Shown piece by piece: positions 18,601 through 25,692 of a DNA stretch of 41,088 nucleotides; position 1 is the stretch's first letter, and every line of letters begins with the position of its first letter. The stretch is from positions 1 through 41,088 of the forward strand of contig JAQICC010000443.1 of the NCBI GenBank assembly GCA_027858735.1. Reading direction: 5' to 3'. Below the pieces are notes generated by a model that searched no databases, had not been told where the DNA came from, and saw only the letters and a list, made by a program, of their open reading frames with translations. The stretch is from Salinivirgaceae bacterium. GTDB taxonomy: Bacteria > Bacteroidota > Bacteroidia > Bacteroidales > SZUA-534. A program made the position numbers and the translations under genes.

Positions 18601-19903
18601 TGTAGATAGTTTAAAAGGATCTTTCGCTTCCACACAAAAACAAGCCCTTTTTGTAGATCATACACAAAACCCAACACCAAATTTAAAAGGTAGAACCTTA
18701 TATTTTCCGTACGGTCGTGATGCTATTTATGTTTTTGCTGCAGCCTGTAAAAGTGTCGGCATAAAGGCCGAAGTATTACCTATGCAAGATGAAACCGACA
18801 TAGAAATTGGCAGAAAGCATACAAACGGACAAGAATGTTTTCCAATGATTGCAACTACAGGAAGTTTTGTAAAAAAACTAATGGAACCAGGGCTAGATCC
18901 TAAAAAGGTAGCTTTTTTTATGCCTGATCATAATGGACCGTGTAGGTTTGGTAATTACAACAAACTGCAGCGAATTATATTCAATAAACTGGGGTTTAAC
19001 GATGTTGAAATTCTTCAACCCAGTAACGACGATTCATATGCCAGTGTTGCACCAGGACACTCTACCCAATGGCGTACCCTTGCTTACAAAGGCATTATTG
19101 CTATTGACCTATTACGAAAAATGCAACAGCAAAAACGACCATACGAACTCATAAAAGGTCAAACAAACAAGGTATATAAGGAATGTTTAAGCAGTGTTGT
19201 AGAATCAATTGAAAAGGGTGGAAAAGATTTAGTATCGGTAATGAAAGAATCGGCAAGAAAATTCAAAACTATAGCCTATTCAAACGGAGAAAGAAAGCCT
19301 GTTGTAGCCATTGTAGGTGAAATATTTATGCGCGATAATCCCTTCTGCAGCAGCTTTCTTGTAGACCGTCTTGAAAATTTAGGCGCCGAAACTTTAATGG
19401 CTCCATTTGGAGAGTGGTTAAACTACTCAACCTATCGATATGGACGTGATAGCAAATGGAAAAAAGACACCAAAGGGCTTATGAAATCTAAAATGCAAGG
19501 TTTCTTTCAGCATCATTTTGAGGATCAATTAGTTAGAGCCGTGTCGGGAATATTCCCTTTAGAGGAAGAAATTCCAGTAAAAGATATGCTTTCAGAAAGC
19601 AACAAATACATTCATCAAGATTACGATGGTGATCCTCCAATGGCTTTGGGCACAGCTTCTATTCTATCAAAAAAATACGTTTCGGGCATTGTAAATATCT
19701 TACCATTTTCTTGCATGCCAGGTACACTTAACACTTCAGTTTCCGATGTTTTCAGACAAGATAACAATGGGCTACCTTGGGAAAACTTTGCATACGATGG
19801 GCAAGAAGATAGCTCCTCGGAAACAAGGTTTCAAGCATTTATGTATCAAGTTAAAGAATATTCAAGAAGAAAGGGCTTTAATAAAATAGCCGCAAAATGC
19901 TAA
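15677..19903 (+). CDS. Acyl-CoA dehydratase activase fusion: two BadF/BcrA-type ATPase domains plus DUF2229-like region
   Basis: A 1408-residue protein of the 2-hydroxyacyl-CoA dehydratase activator type: ATP-driven, iron-sulfur electron donors that reduce a partner enzyme. Two ASKHA ATPase domains lie in tandem. The first has GIDIGSTS (6-13), GGEDSK and CAAGTGSFL with Cys132, then RCSVF with Cys172. The second, offset by 314 residues, has GIDVGSLS, GGQDSK, Cys446 and Cys486. In HgdC these two cysteines from each of two subunits hold one [4Fe-4S] cluster, so the fusion could hold it inside one chain. A CKKCSNQC motif follows near 604. The C-terminal ~740 residues resemble DUF2229/HgdB-like sequence with cysteines in AETCLPVE, KCGPDTF, GQECFPM, NGPCRFG and FSCMPGT. 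No separate dehydratase gene adjoins. Long fusions of this type occur in anaerobes; their substrate is not established to my knowledge. Confidence 0.88.
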   Translation: MNYSLGIDIGSTSVNTVILSSENKITKEYYDYAYGKPFHFLHKRLQDIFKDYPQVNLKHISFTGSGGKKAVEILGGITINEIIAHSTAAAELFPSAKTIIEMGGEDSKLIFMGNGLIKGQSYLSDFAMNSLCAAGTGSFLDQQSKRIGVSIDKEFGELSLKSKNPPRIAGRCSVFAKSDMIHLQQIATPVHDIVAGLCFAVARNFKSTLGKGKSITAPVLFQGGVAANIGMIRAFREILNLQEDELIIPKHHASMGAIGASLYYQKNTADYIPFKGIESLEKFINNAEQSKYSNLKPLVRRTYTLNKETRDISKETELVDVFLGIDVGSLSTNVVLIDKDINVIARRYLPTASKPLDAIRRGLSEIGDEIGKKVNVVGVGTTGSGRYLTGDFTGADTIVNEITAQATATIASNPEVDTIFEIGGQDSKYIQIENGVIVDFEMNKVCAAGTGSFLEEQAEKLNINIKEEFEHQGFQGRHPSKLGERCTVFMESDLNSLLQKGDNKENLIAGLAYSTVQNYINRVVRDKPIGKNVFFQGGVTNNKAVVAAFEEITGKKINIPPHFDITGAIGAAILARENMNNGQQTKFKGFNVGKAPYTTDKFICKKCSNQCEIRLIKVEGEKPLFYGGICDIYEMADRKGKGKDIPNLFDERMQMLLKDYTPKVKTTKTTIGIPRGLMLFYQQFPFWKSFFEKLNFDVVISGESDKTILTNSIEMMTAETCLPVELIHGHVNDLLDKNIDYVFLPFVVNNKSDKKDKTSSANCPWVQSNPFMVKAALNKHKNVDKLLIPTLHFKYFDTAFQKEISSFMNDKFGFSKAKIKEAINIANTAQEAFEAAISARGKEVLANLPKNKMSFVILGRPYNTADPMQNLSLVEKLIKMDILPIPQDFMPWQNEDITDAYPNMYWPNGKKILSAARIVNRTENLNAIYLGNFKCGPDTFIQHYVKKEIKNKPYLHLEVDEHSADAGMITRIEAFVDSLKGSFASTQKQALFVDHTQNPTPNLKGRTLYFPYGRDAIYVFAAACKSVGIKAEVLPMQDETDIEIGRKHTNGQECFPMIATTGSFVKKLMEPGLDPKKVAFFMPDHNGPCRFGNYNKLQRIIFNKLGFNDVEILQPSNDDSYASVAPGHSTQWRTLAYKGIIAIDLLRKMQQQKRPYELIKGQTNKVYKECLSSVVESIEKGGKDLVSVMKESARKFKTIAYSNGERKPVVAIVGEIFMRDNPFCSSFLVDRLENLGAETLMAPFGEWLNYSTYRYGRDSKWKKDTKGLMKSKMQGFFQHHFEDQLVRAVSGIFPLEEEIPVKDMLSESNKYIHQDYDGDPPMALGTASILSKKYVSGIVNILPFSCMPGTLNTSVSDVFRQDNNGLPWENFAYDGQEDSSSETRFQAFMYQVKEYSRRKGFNKIAAKC

Positions 19904-20060
19904 TAACCAATGCAATTTACATCTATTGTATCTGAAGTTTTTTGTTCTATTCTAATTTCTATCGAACGTTTTAGTAAAAATTAAATTTTTGACGTTTTTC
20001 CTCTAGGTTTTTGAATTAATATTTCTATTTTGCCCTCTTTGAAAATAAAACCGTAATGTA

Positions 20061-21251
20061 ATGAATTATATATTATTTGATGATAAAACATGGGATCAAA
20101 TGTTACCGTTAACATTTACCCGTCCTGTTTCTGAAGTTCGTTTAGGCATATTAACCATAAAAAGGAAATGGGAAAAATACCTTAAAGATTCTTGTTCGTA
20201 CTTTACAAAAAATCATTTAAAAGCGAAATACCCAACTGTAATTGATGACGATAATGTTTTTATAAACAGTTCATTAATTCCAACGGCCGAATTACTATCC
20301 GAAATTGACAATCTTGAAATTGGTCAAGTACTAACATGTAATGATACTATATGCGCCTTACGTATTGACCAAAAAGCAGCCGAAAATTTTCAACCTGAAA
20401 TTTCTTGTGAAGGTCGCTGTATTCAAACCATTTCAGATTGCATAAAAGTGAGCCATCCATGGGATTTATTTAAAAGCAATGGCGAAGCTATTGAAGTTGA
20501 TTTTAAACTACTTACAAAAGGGCGCAAGTCGCAGCCCATTAGTAAAACCAATACCGTTATTGGTATTAACGATGTATTTATTGAACGAGGTGCAACTGTT
20601 GAATGCGCAACTTTAAACACTACCAATGGCCCAATTTATATTGGTAAAAATGCCGAGGTTATGGAAAATTCTGCCATACGCGGACCATTTGCTTTATGCA
20701 ACGATAGCACTGTAAAAATGGGAGCAAAAATTTATGGCCCAACAACCATAGGCCCTCACTCAAAAGTTGGAGGCGAACTCAATAATGTAGTTATTTTTGG
20801 GTACTCAAACAAAGGCCACGACGGATTTTTAGGTAATTCAGTATTAGGCGAATGGTGTAATTTGGGTGCTGATACCAATAACTCAAATTTAAAAAACAAT
20901 TATGCCGAAGTTAAACTTTGGAATTATATTGATAATCGTTTTACAAAAACCGGACTACAGTTTTGCGGACTAATTATGGGCGATCATTCAAAATGTGGAA
21001 TAAATACCATGTTTAACACCGGTACTGTGGTTGGCGTAGGCGCTAATATTTTTGGTGATGGTTTTCCTCGCAATTTCATCCCGTCGTTTGCATGGGGAGG
21101 TTCGCATGGCTTTAAGGTTACACAGCTCGATAAAGCTTTCGAAACAGCTCAATTGGTAATGGAACGTAGAGGCATTAATTTAGACGATACAGAGAAACAA
21201 ATACTTACCGATGTTTTTGACATGACAGCTAAATACAGAGAGCAATTTTAA
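20061..21251 (+). CDS. GlmU-like sugar nucleotidyltransferase family protein
   Basis: A 396-residue cytoplasmic protein of the GlmU-related group with an N-terminal NTP_transf_4-like domain (opening MNYILFDDKTWDQMLPLTFTRPVSEVRLG, a stretch typical of this Bacteroidota family). From about residue 170 to 345 it has a left-handed beta-helix of hexapeptide repeats (for example PIYIGKNAEVMENSAIRGP), as in acyl- and nucleotidyltransferases. It probably transfers a nucleotide to a sugar phosphate, or acetylates it, in cell-envelope precursor synthesis. The specific sugar is unknown. A strong terminator follows. Confidence 0.85.
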   Translation: MNYILFDDKTWDQMLPLTFTRPVSEVRLGILTIKRKWEKYLKDSCSYFTKNHLKAKYPTVIDDDNVFINSSLIPTAELLSEIDNLEIGQVLTCNDTICALRIDQKAAENFQPEISCEGRCIQTISDCIKVSHPWDLFKSNGEAIEVDFKLLTKGRKSQPISKTNTVIGINDVFIERGATVECATLNTTNGPIYIGKNAEVMENSAIRGPFALCNDSTVKMGAKIYGPTTIGPHSKVGGELNNVVIFGYSNKGHDGFLGNSVLGEWCNLGADTNNSNLKNNYAEVKLWNYIDNRFTKTGLQFCGLIMGDHSKCGINTMFNTGTVVGVGANIFGDGFPRNFIPSFAWGGSHGFKVTQLDKAFETAQLVMERRGINLDDTEKQILTDVFDMTAKYREQF

Positions 21252-21280
21252 GAAAAATAACTTATTTGAAAATATCAATC

Positions 21281-21320
21281 AGGCAAGGTCATATATAGTG
21301 GCTTTGCCTTTTCATTTTTT
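21281..21320 (+). terminator. Intrinsic terminator after the GlmU-like gene
   Basis: An 11-pair stem (21281-21291 with 21299-21309, two G-U wobbles) with a seven-base loop is followed by TTTTCATTTTTTT. Confidence 0.85.
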
Positions 21321-21373
21321 TATGCACTTTATATTATTTAGCTACCTTTATTGCCCAATAGCATAAAAGTTAA

Positions 21374-22579
21374 ATGTTTAAAATAAAAAACTTACGAAAG
21401 CTCACACTCTTACTAGCCAGCATGATGACCATGATGGCTGGAGCAGTGGTCGCCCCATCACTCCCACAAATAAATAATATATTCAGTTTAACACCCCATG
21501 CCGACATTTTAACAAGGCTGATAATTACTCTACCTGCACTATTTATAGCCTTCTTCTCTCCCATTTTCGGCAAACTTAGCGATACTATTGGCCGAAAAAA
21601 AATCCTCTTGATAGCGCTTGTGATTTATAGTATCAGCGGCACATCGGGTTACATTTCAAATAGCTTACTCCTCCTTCTCATCGGTCGTGCTTTTCTCGGT
21701 ATTTCTGTTGCTGGAATTATGACTATGGTAATCGCCCTGGTTGGTGATTATTATAAAGGTTCCGAACGTAGCAAATTTTTAGGTTTACAAGGTGCCTTTA
21801 TGGGAATTGGTGGAGTTGTATTTATATCGTTTGCAGGTTGGTTAGCCGATTTTGGATGGCAAACACCTTTTCTAATCTACCTTTTTGGTTTTATAGTACT
21901 CCCTTTGGCTCTTTTGTATTTATATGATGAGCCCAAATTACCTGAAACAGTTATAATAAATAAAGAAAAAAAGGTTGATGAAACCGCCTATTCAAAAACA
22001 TTGGTAAATATAATATTCCTTATTATTTTCTTTGGAATAGTAATTTTTTATATGATACCGGTTCAAATACCCTATTTATTGAAAGAATTACCGGGTATAA
22101 GCAATACCCATATTGGGCTTGCCATAGCTGCCCAAAGTTTGGCCGGATCGATAGTCGCAATGAATTACCGTAGAATAAAAAGCAAACTTACTTTTTGCAG
22201 TATTTACCAAATAACATTTGCTTTAATGGCTACAGGTTATATTTTTATAAGCTTAAGTAACTCTTACGCACTCATTATTGTTGGCCTTATTATAAGCGGG
22301 TTTGGTGTAGGCCTATTAATGCCAACCGGCAATATGTGGATAATAGAAGTTGCACCTGACAACATGCGCGGTCAGCTTGTAGGAAAAGCAAATACCGCTA
22401 TTTTTATCGCTATGTTTTTATCGCCAATAATTGTCCAGCCTTTAATTAAATGGGGATCTATTTCTTCATCCTTCTTTATTATGGGAATTGCACAAATTGC
22501 TTTTATTGGTTTTTTGTTTTATTTAAAATCCTATCAAAAAAACAATATTCAACCAGCATACTGCACTAATAAGAATTAA
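21374..22579 (+). CDS. MFS transporter, drug/metabolite exporter type
   Basis: Inner-membrane secondary transporter of 401 residues with about twelve hydrophobic helices split by a charged central loop (near residues 190-210, EPKLPETVIINKEKKVDE). The loop between helices 2 and 3 carries the MFS signature motif (GKLSDTIGRKK). The pattern is that of the DHA1 family (Bcr/CflA-like), which export small molecules in exchange for protons. The substrate is unknown. It is separated from the gene before it by a terminator and from lysC by the lysine attenuator region, so it is probably a single-gene unit. Confidence 0.88.
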   Translation: MFKIKNLRKLTLLLASMMTMMAGAVVAPSLPQINNIFSLTPHADILTRLIITLPALFIAFFSPIFGKLSDTIGRKKILLIALVIYSISGTSGYISNSLLLLLIGRAFLGISVAGIMTMVIALVGDYYKGSERSKFLGLQGAFMGIGGVVFISFAGWLADFGWQTPFLIYLFGFIVLPLALLYLYDEPKLPETVIINKEKKVDETAYSKTLVNIIFLIIFFGIVIFYMIPVQIPYLLKELPGISNTHIGLAIAAQSLAGSIVAMNYRRIKSKLTFCSIYQITFALMATGYIFISLSNSYALIIVGLIISGFGVGLLMPTGNMWIIEVAPDNMRGQLVGKANTAIFIAMFLSPIIVQPLIKWGSISSSFFIMGIAQIAFIGFLFYLKSYQKNNIQPAYCTNKN

Positions 22580-22666
22580 GCTGCTTAAAAAAAGCAAGCA
22601 AACAAAGCCTTAAAGCGTTAATCTATCACTAATATTTACCTAAAGCAATAAATTATTAACCTTTTA

Positions 22667-22697
22667 TTTGCAAAACCAATTATTCTATATAATTTTG
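22667..22697 (+). promoter_or_regulatory. Bacteroidota-type promoter of the lysC leader
   Basis: TTTG (22667-22670), exactly 19 bases, then TAATTTTG (22690-22697). This matches the Bacteroides primary-sigma consensus TTTG-N19-TAnnTTTG at every defined position. Transcription would begin near 22702-22704, only a few bases before the leader ATG at 22707, so the leader would be translated from a nearly leaderless transcript. Confidence 0.6.
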
Positions 22698-22706
22698 AGG
22701 CCGAAA

Positions 22707-22787
22707 ATGAGTTCAGGACTAAAACATATTGCTAAGCTGAAACAGATAAAGAAATCTGTTTTTAAGAAACGTATGCAATACATTTAA
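22707..22787 (+). CDS. Lysine-rich leader peptide (26 codons)
   Basis: An ATG-to-TAA frame of 26 codons with seven lysine codons (codons 6, 10, 12, 15, 16, 20 and 21), including two KK pairs, and one arginine. It begins just after the predicted transcription start and stops one base before a segment that can act as antiterminator. It is followed by an intrinsic terminator and then lysC. The arrangement is that of amino-acid leader peptides (trpL, hisL, leuL), where ribosome stalling at scarce aminoacyl-tRNA decides termination. GAGG lies about six bases upstream but overlaps the promoter box, so its use as a ribosome site is doubtful. It is too short to prove by composition alone; the case rests on the surrounding structure. 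Confidence 0.6.
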   Translation: MSSGLKHIAKLKQIKKSVFKKRMQYI

Positions 22788-22858
22788 TCCTGACATAACA
22801 AATTGAATATTTAATAAACTAAATATATAAAGGTCAGGGTTTACTCTGACCTTTTTTT
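22713..22858 (+). promoter_or_regulatory. Candidate lysine transcription attenuator
   Basis: The segments are mutually exclusive. (a) Hairpin AAACAGAT/ATCTGTTT (22740-22747 with 22754-22761) sits inside the lysine codons. (b) TCAGGA (22713-22718) can pair with TCCTGA (22788-22793), closing a structure around (a). (c) CCTGAC (22789-22794), directly after the leader stop codon, can instead pair with GTCAGG (22833-22838), the 5' arm of the terminator. (d) The terminator is AAAGGTCAG/CTGACCTTT (22829-22854). Stalling at lysine codons would break (a) and (b), allow (c) and block (d), so lysC is transcribed. A ribosome reaching the stop codon would cover 22788-22794 and leave the terminator free. 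No conserved L-box (lysine riboswitch) core was recognised. This is inferred from base pairing by eye. Confidence 0.6.
22829..22858 (+). terminator. Intrinsic terminator/attenuator upstream of lysC
   Basis: A nine-pair perfect stem (22829-22837 with 22846-22854), eight-base loop and a run of seven T. It ends 26 bases before the GTG start of lysC and about 280 bases after the MFS gene, so its position fits control of lysC better than simple termination of the upstream gene. Confidence 0.85.
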
Positions 22859-22884
22859 GTAGTAAAAACTTAAACCTTTACAAA

Positions 22885-24201
22885 GTGCGAGTATTAAAAT
22901 TTGGAGGAACATCGGTAGGAAGTGCTGCTAGAATAAAGGAAGTAGCAAGTTTAATTGATGATGGGGAACAGAAAATTGTTGTATTATCGGCTATGTCGGG
23001 TACAACAAATACCCTTGTTGAAATTGCTGATTATTTATACAAAGAAAACACGGATGGAGCCCTTAAACGCATTTCTGAACTTGAAAACAACTATTATAAA
23101 GTAGTTGACGAACTGTTTGAAACGAATAAATATAAAGAAGAAGGTAAGGGACTTATAAAGAACCACATGGAACACCTTCGCTCATTTACTCGCGATATGT
23201 TCACTCTACATGAAGAAAAAGAAGTTTTGGCTCAGGGCGAGTTAATTTCTACTGCTTTTATGCAATATCACCTTGAAGAAAAAGGTGTAAAATCGGCTCT
23301 AATGTCAGCGCTTAATGTAATGCGAATTGACAAGGCCGGAGAACCCGATGATTTTTATATTAAAGAAAACCTAACCCGCGAGTTGAATGCATTGGGCGAT
23401 TATTATATTATAATTACTCAAGGTTTTATTTGTCGCAATGCATATGGCCTGATTGACAACTTGCAACGTGGCGGATCAGACTATACTGCATCAATTTTAG
23501 GAGCTGCAGCATGTGCCGATGAAATTCAGATTTGGACCGACATAGATGGTATGCATACAAACGACCCACGTGTGGTAGAAAATACCCATGCTATTGCTGA
23601 ACTATCGTTTGATGAAGCAGCTGAGCTGGCCTATTTTGGTGCAAAAATTTTGCATCCAACATGTGTAATGCCGGCAAAATTAAACAACATACCTGTACGT
23701 ATTAAAAATACTTTGAAACCGAAGGCTGACGGTACCCTTATTTCGGTTAATACAAACAAAGAGCGCATTAAAGCAATTGCAGCAAAAGACGGTATAACTG
23801 CTATTAAAATAAAAAGTGGTAGAATGCTAATGGCCCATGGTTTCTTGCGAAAAGTATTCGAGATATTTGAAACCTACGAAACTCCGATTGATATGATTAC
23901 GACTTCGGAAGTTGGCGTTTCTGTAACTATTGACGACACCAGAAATTTAGATAAAATTGTAACCAACCTTAAAAAATACGGTACCGTTGACGTTGATACT
24001 GATCATGTTATTGTTTGTGTTGTAGGCGATTTTGTTGCTAGCAACAGTGGCATTGCAGCTTCGGTGTTCAGCGCCGTAAAAGATGTGCCCGTAAGAATGA
24101 TCTCTTATGGTGGAAGCAATTATAACATTTCAATGTTGGTAAAGGCTGAACATAAAAAACAAGCCTTGATTGCATTAAGCGAAAAATTATTTATTGATTA
24201 A
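22885..24201 (+). CDS. lysC: Aspartate kinase, monofunctional, lysine-sensitive type
   Basis: First step of the aspartate pathway: phosphorylates aspartate to aspartyl phosphate, leading to lysine (and threonine/methionine). 438 residues. The kinase domain has KFGGTS (5-10), LSAMSGTTN (34-42), QGEL (117-120) and RGGSDYTA (195-202). Two C-terminal ACT domains cover about 303-438. The ACT segment MITTSEVGVSVTID matches E. coli LysC (lysine-inhibited AKIII), which suggests feedback by lysine. There is no homoserine dehydrogenase fusion. The start is GTG at 22885, giving the standard MRVLKFGGTS opening. It is first in an operon with lysA, 26 bases after the attenuator terminator. Confidence 0.95.
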   Translation: MRVLKFGGTSVGSAARIKEVASLIDDGEQKIVVLSAMSGTTNTLVEIADYLYKENTDGALKRISELENNYYKVVDELFETNKYKEEGKGLIKNHMEHLRSFTRDMFTLHEEKEVLAQGELISTAFMQYHLEEKGVKSALMSALNVMRIDKAGEPDDFYIKENLTRELNALGDYYIIITQGFICRNAYGLIDNLQRGGSDYTASILGAAACADEIQIWTDIDGMHTNDPRVVENTHAIAELSFDEAAELAYFGAKILHPTCVMPAKLNNIPVRIKNTLKPKADGTLISVNTNKERIKAIAAKDGITAIKIKSGRMLMAHGFLRKVFEIFETYETPIDMITTSEVGVSVTIDDTRNLDKIVTNLKKYGTVDVDTDHVIVCVVGDFVASNSGIAASVFSAVKDVPVRMISYGGSNYNISMLVKAEHKKQALIALSEKLFID

Positions 24202-24255
24202 GATAAATTGAGCCTTAATAGATTTAACATCTATTTGGTTTTATATAGAAAGAAA

Positions 24256-25398
24256 ATGAAAGAACATTTAAATACATTCGAACAATATAAAACTCCGTTT
24301 TTTTGGTACGATGTTACCTTACTTGAGAACACACTAAAAACCATAAAAACCGAATCGGATAAATATGGCTATCATGTACACTACGCTGTTAAAGCCAATG
24401 CGAACCAACCTATTTTAAGAAAAATAGAAGAAATTGGTTTTGGCGCCGATTGCGTAAGTGGCAATGAAGTTTTGGCGTCGGTGCAAGCCGGCTTTAGTCA
24501 CGATAAAATTGTTTTTGCAGGGGTCGGAAAATCTGACGATGAAATAAACATTGGACTTGACACCAATATTTTCTGCTTTAACGTAGAATCAATTCCCGAA
24601 ATGGAAGTGATTAATGAATTGGCTGCTAAAAAAGGTAAAATCGCCAAAATTGCACTACGTATTAATCCTAATGTTAATGCCGCAACCCACCATTACATTA
24701 CCACCGGTTTGCAAGAAAACAAGTTTGGCATTAACATGTGGGAAATGGAAGATGTTCTTTCTGCCCTTGAACGTTTAAAATCGCTCCAACTTATTGGCAT
24801 TCACTTTCATATAGGTTCTCAAATAAACAATTTGGACGATTTTAAAGGTTTATGCCTTCGTGCCAATGAAATTCAAGAATGGTTTTACAAGCACCAAATA
24901 ATTGTTGATCATGTGAATGTTGGTGGCGGTTTAGGTATTGATTACGACAACCCCGATGCCAATGCAATACCCAATTTTGAGGCTTATTTTAAAGTTTTTA
25001 GCGACCATTTAAAATTACGCCCTAAACAAGAGCTCCATTTTGAACTTGGCAGGGCTGTTGTTGGACAATGCGGTTCGTTAATTACTAAGGTTTTGTATGT
25101 TAAAAAAGGTGTAGAAACCAACTTTGCTATTGTTGATGCTGGTATGACTGAGCTTATTCGTCCTGCACTTTATCAGGCCACTCATAAAATTGAGAATCTT
25201 ACTTCTAATAAGGCAGAAAACCGCTACGATGTAGTTGGCCCCATATGCGAATCGAGCGATTGTTTTGGTAAAGCTTTAATGCTACCCGAAACGCAACGTA
25301 ACGATATAATTGCCTTGCGAAGTACTGGGGCATATGGTGAAGTTATGGCCTCACAATATAATCTGCGAACATTAGCCAAGGCTTATTATTCAAAATAA
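24256..25398 (+). CDS. lysA: Diaminopimelate decarboxylase
   Basis: Last step of lysine synthesis: PLP-dependent decarboxylation of meso-diaminopimelate to lysine, in the cytoplasm. The frame is open back to a TTG at 24208, but the ATG at 24256 gives the normal start (380 residues), so I chose it. Motifs of fold-type III decarboxylases are present: PLP lysine Lys46 in YAVKANAN, HFHIGSQI, the glycine-rich phosphate loop VGGGLGIDY, ELGRAVVG, the substrate-binding GPICESSDCFG, and GAYGEVMASQYN near the end. It lies 54 bases after lysC and probably shares its transcript and attenuator. The pair joins the first and last enzymes of the lysine branch. Confidence 0.95.
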   Translation: MKEHLNTFEQYKTPFFWYDVTLLENTLKTIKTESDKYGYHVHYAVKANANQPILRKIEEIGFGADCVSGNEVLASVQAGFSHDKIVFAGVGKSDDEINIGLDTNIFCFNVESIPEMEVINELAAKKGKIAKIALRINPNVNAATHHYITTGLQENKFGINMWEMEDVLSALERLKSLQLIGIHFHIGSQINNLDDFKGLCLRANEIQEWFYKHQIIVDHVNVGGGLGIDYDNPDANAIPNFEAYFKVFSDHLKLRPKQELHFELGRAVVGQCGSLITKVLYVKKGVETNFAIVDAGMTELIRPALYQATHKIENLTSNKAENRYDVVGPICESSDCFGKALMLPETQRNDIIALRSTGAYGEVMASQYNLRTLAKAYYSK

Positions 25399-25416
25399 TA
25401 TTTTATCATAACAAAA

Positions 25417-25440
25417 AACTCGGCCAATAAGCCGGGGTTC
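25417..25440 (+). terminator. Possible weak terminator after lysA
   Basis: CTCGGC (25419-25424) pairs with GCCGGG (25431-25436), with one U-G pair and a six-base loop. The following sequence (GTTCGTATTTG) has no clean T run, so function is uncertain. Confidence 0.45.
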
Positions 25441-25479
25441 GTATTTGTAGCAATTAATCTATTGTTTATAAAGCTTGTA

Positions 25480-25692
25480 ACCTAAGTTGAGCGATTCGAA
25501 CAAAGTGAAGAGGCGCTTTACTTAGGTATAACCCTCCCGACCTCCGGAACGGGACAGGCTGACCTAGGAATTGTTGGTTTTCACATTTTGAGTAGCCTGC
25601 CCCGATTATTTCGGGGAAACGAAAAGTATGAAAACCTTACAAGTCCTCAGTCGATTGATCAGATTTGCGATAGCGAATCGCTCAATTTGGGT
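25480..25692 (+). mobile_element. MITE-like inverted-repeat element, copy 2 (complete)
   Basis: A 213-base element with 19-base terminal inverted repeats: left 25480-25498 (acctaagttgagcgattcg) and right 25674-25692, matching in 17 of 19 positions. It is richer in G and C than its surroundings. Internal arms can also pair, for example GGGACAGGCT (25551-25560) with AGCCTGCCCC near 25604-25613, and CCCCGA/TCGGGG around 25609-25625. Positions 25480-25640 are repeated in inverted orientation at 1-161. No clear target duplication was found at its edges. It lies at the broken 5' end of a T9SS protein gene, so it marks an insertion or a rearrangement joint. Confidence 0.75.

Noticed and set aside
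22580-22884. Lysine riboswitch (L-box) upstream of lysC
   Set aside because: The gap is long enough, but the conserved purine-rich L-box core and multi-helix junction are not recognisable. The leader-peptide attenuator explains the structure better.
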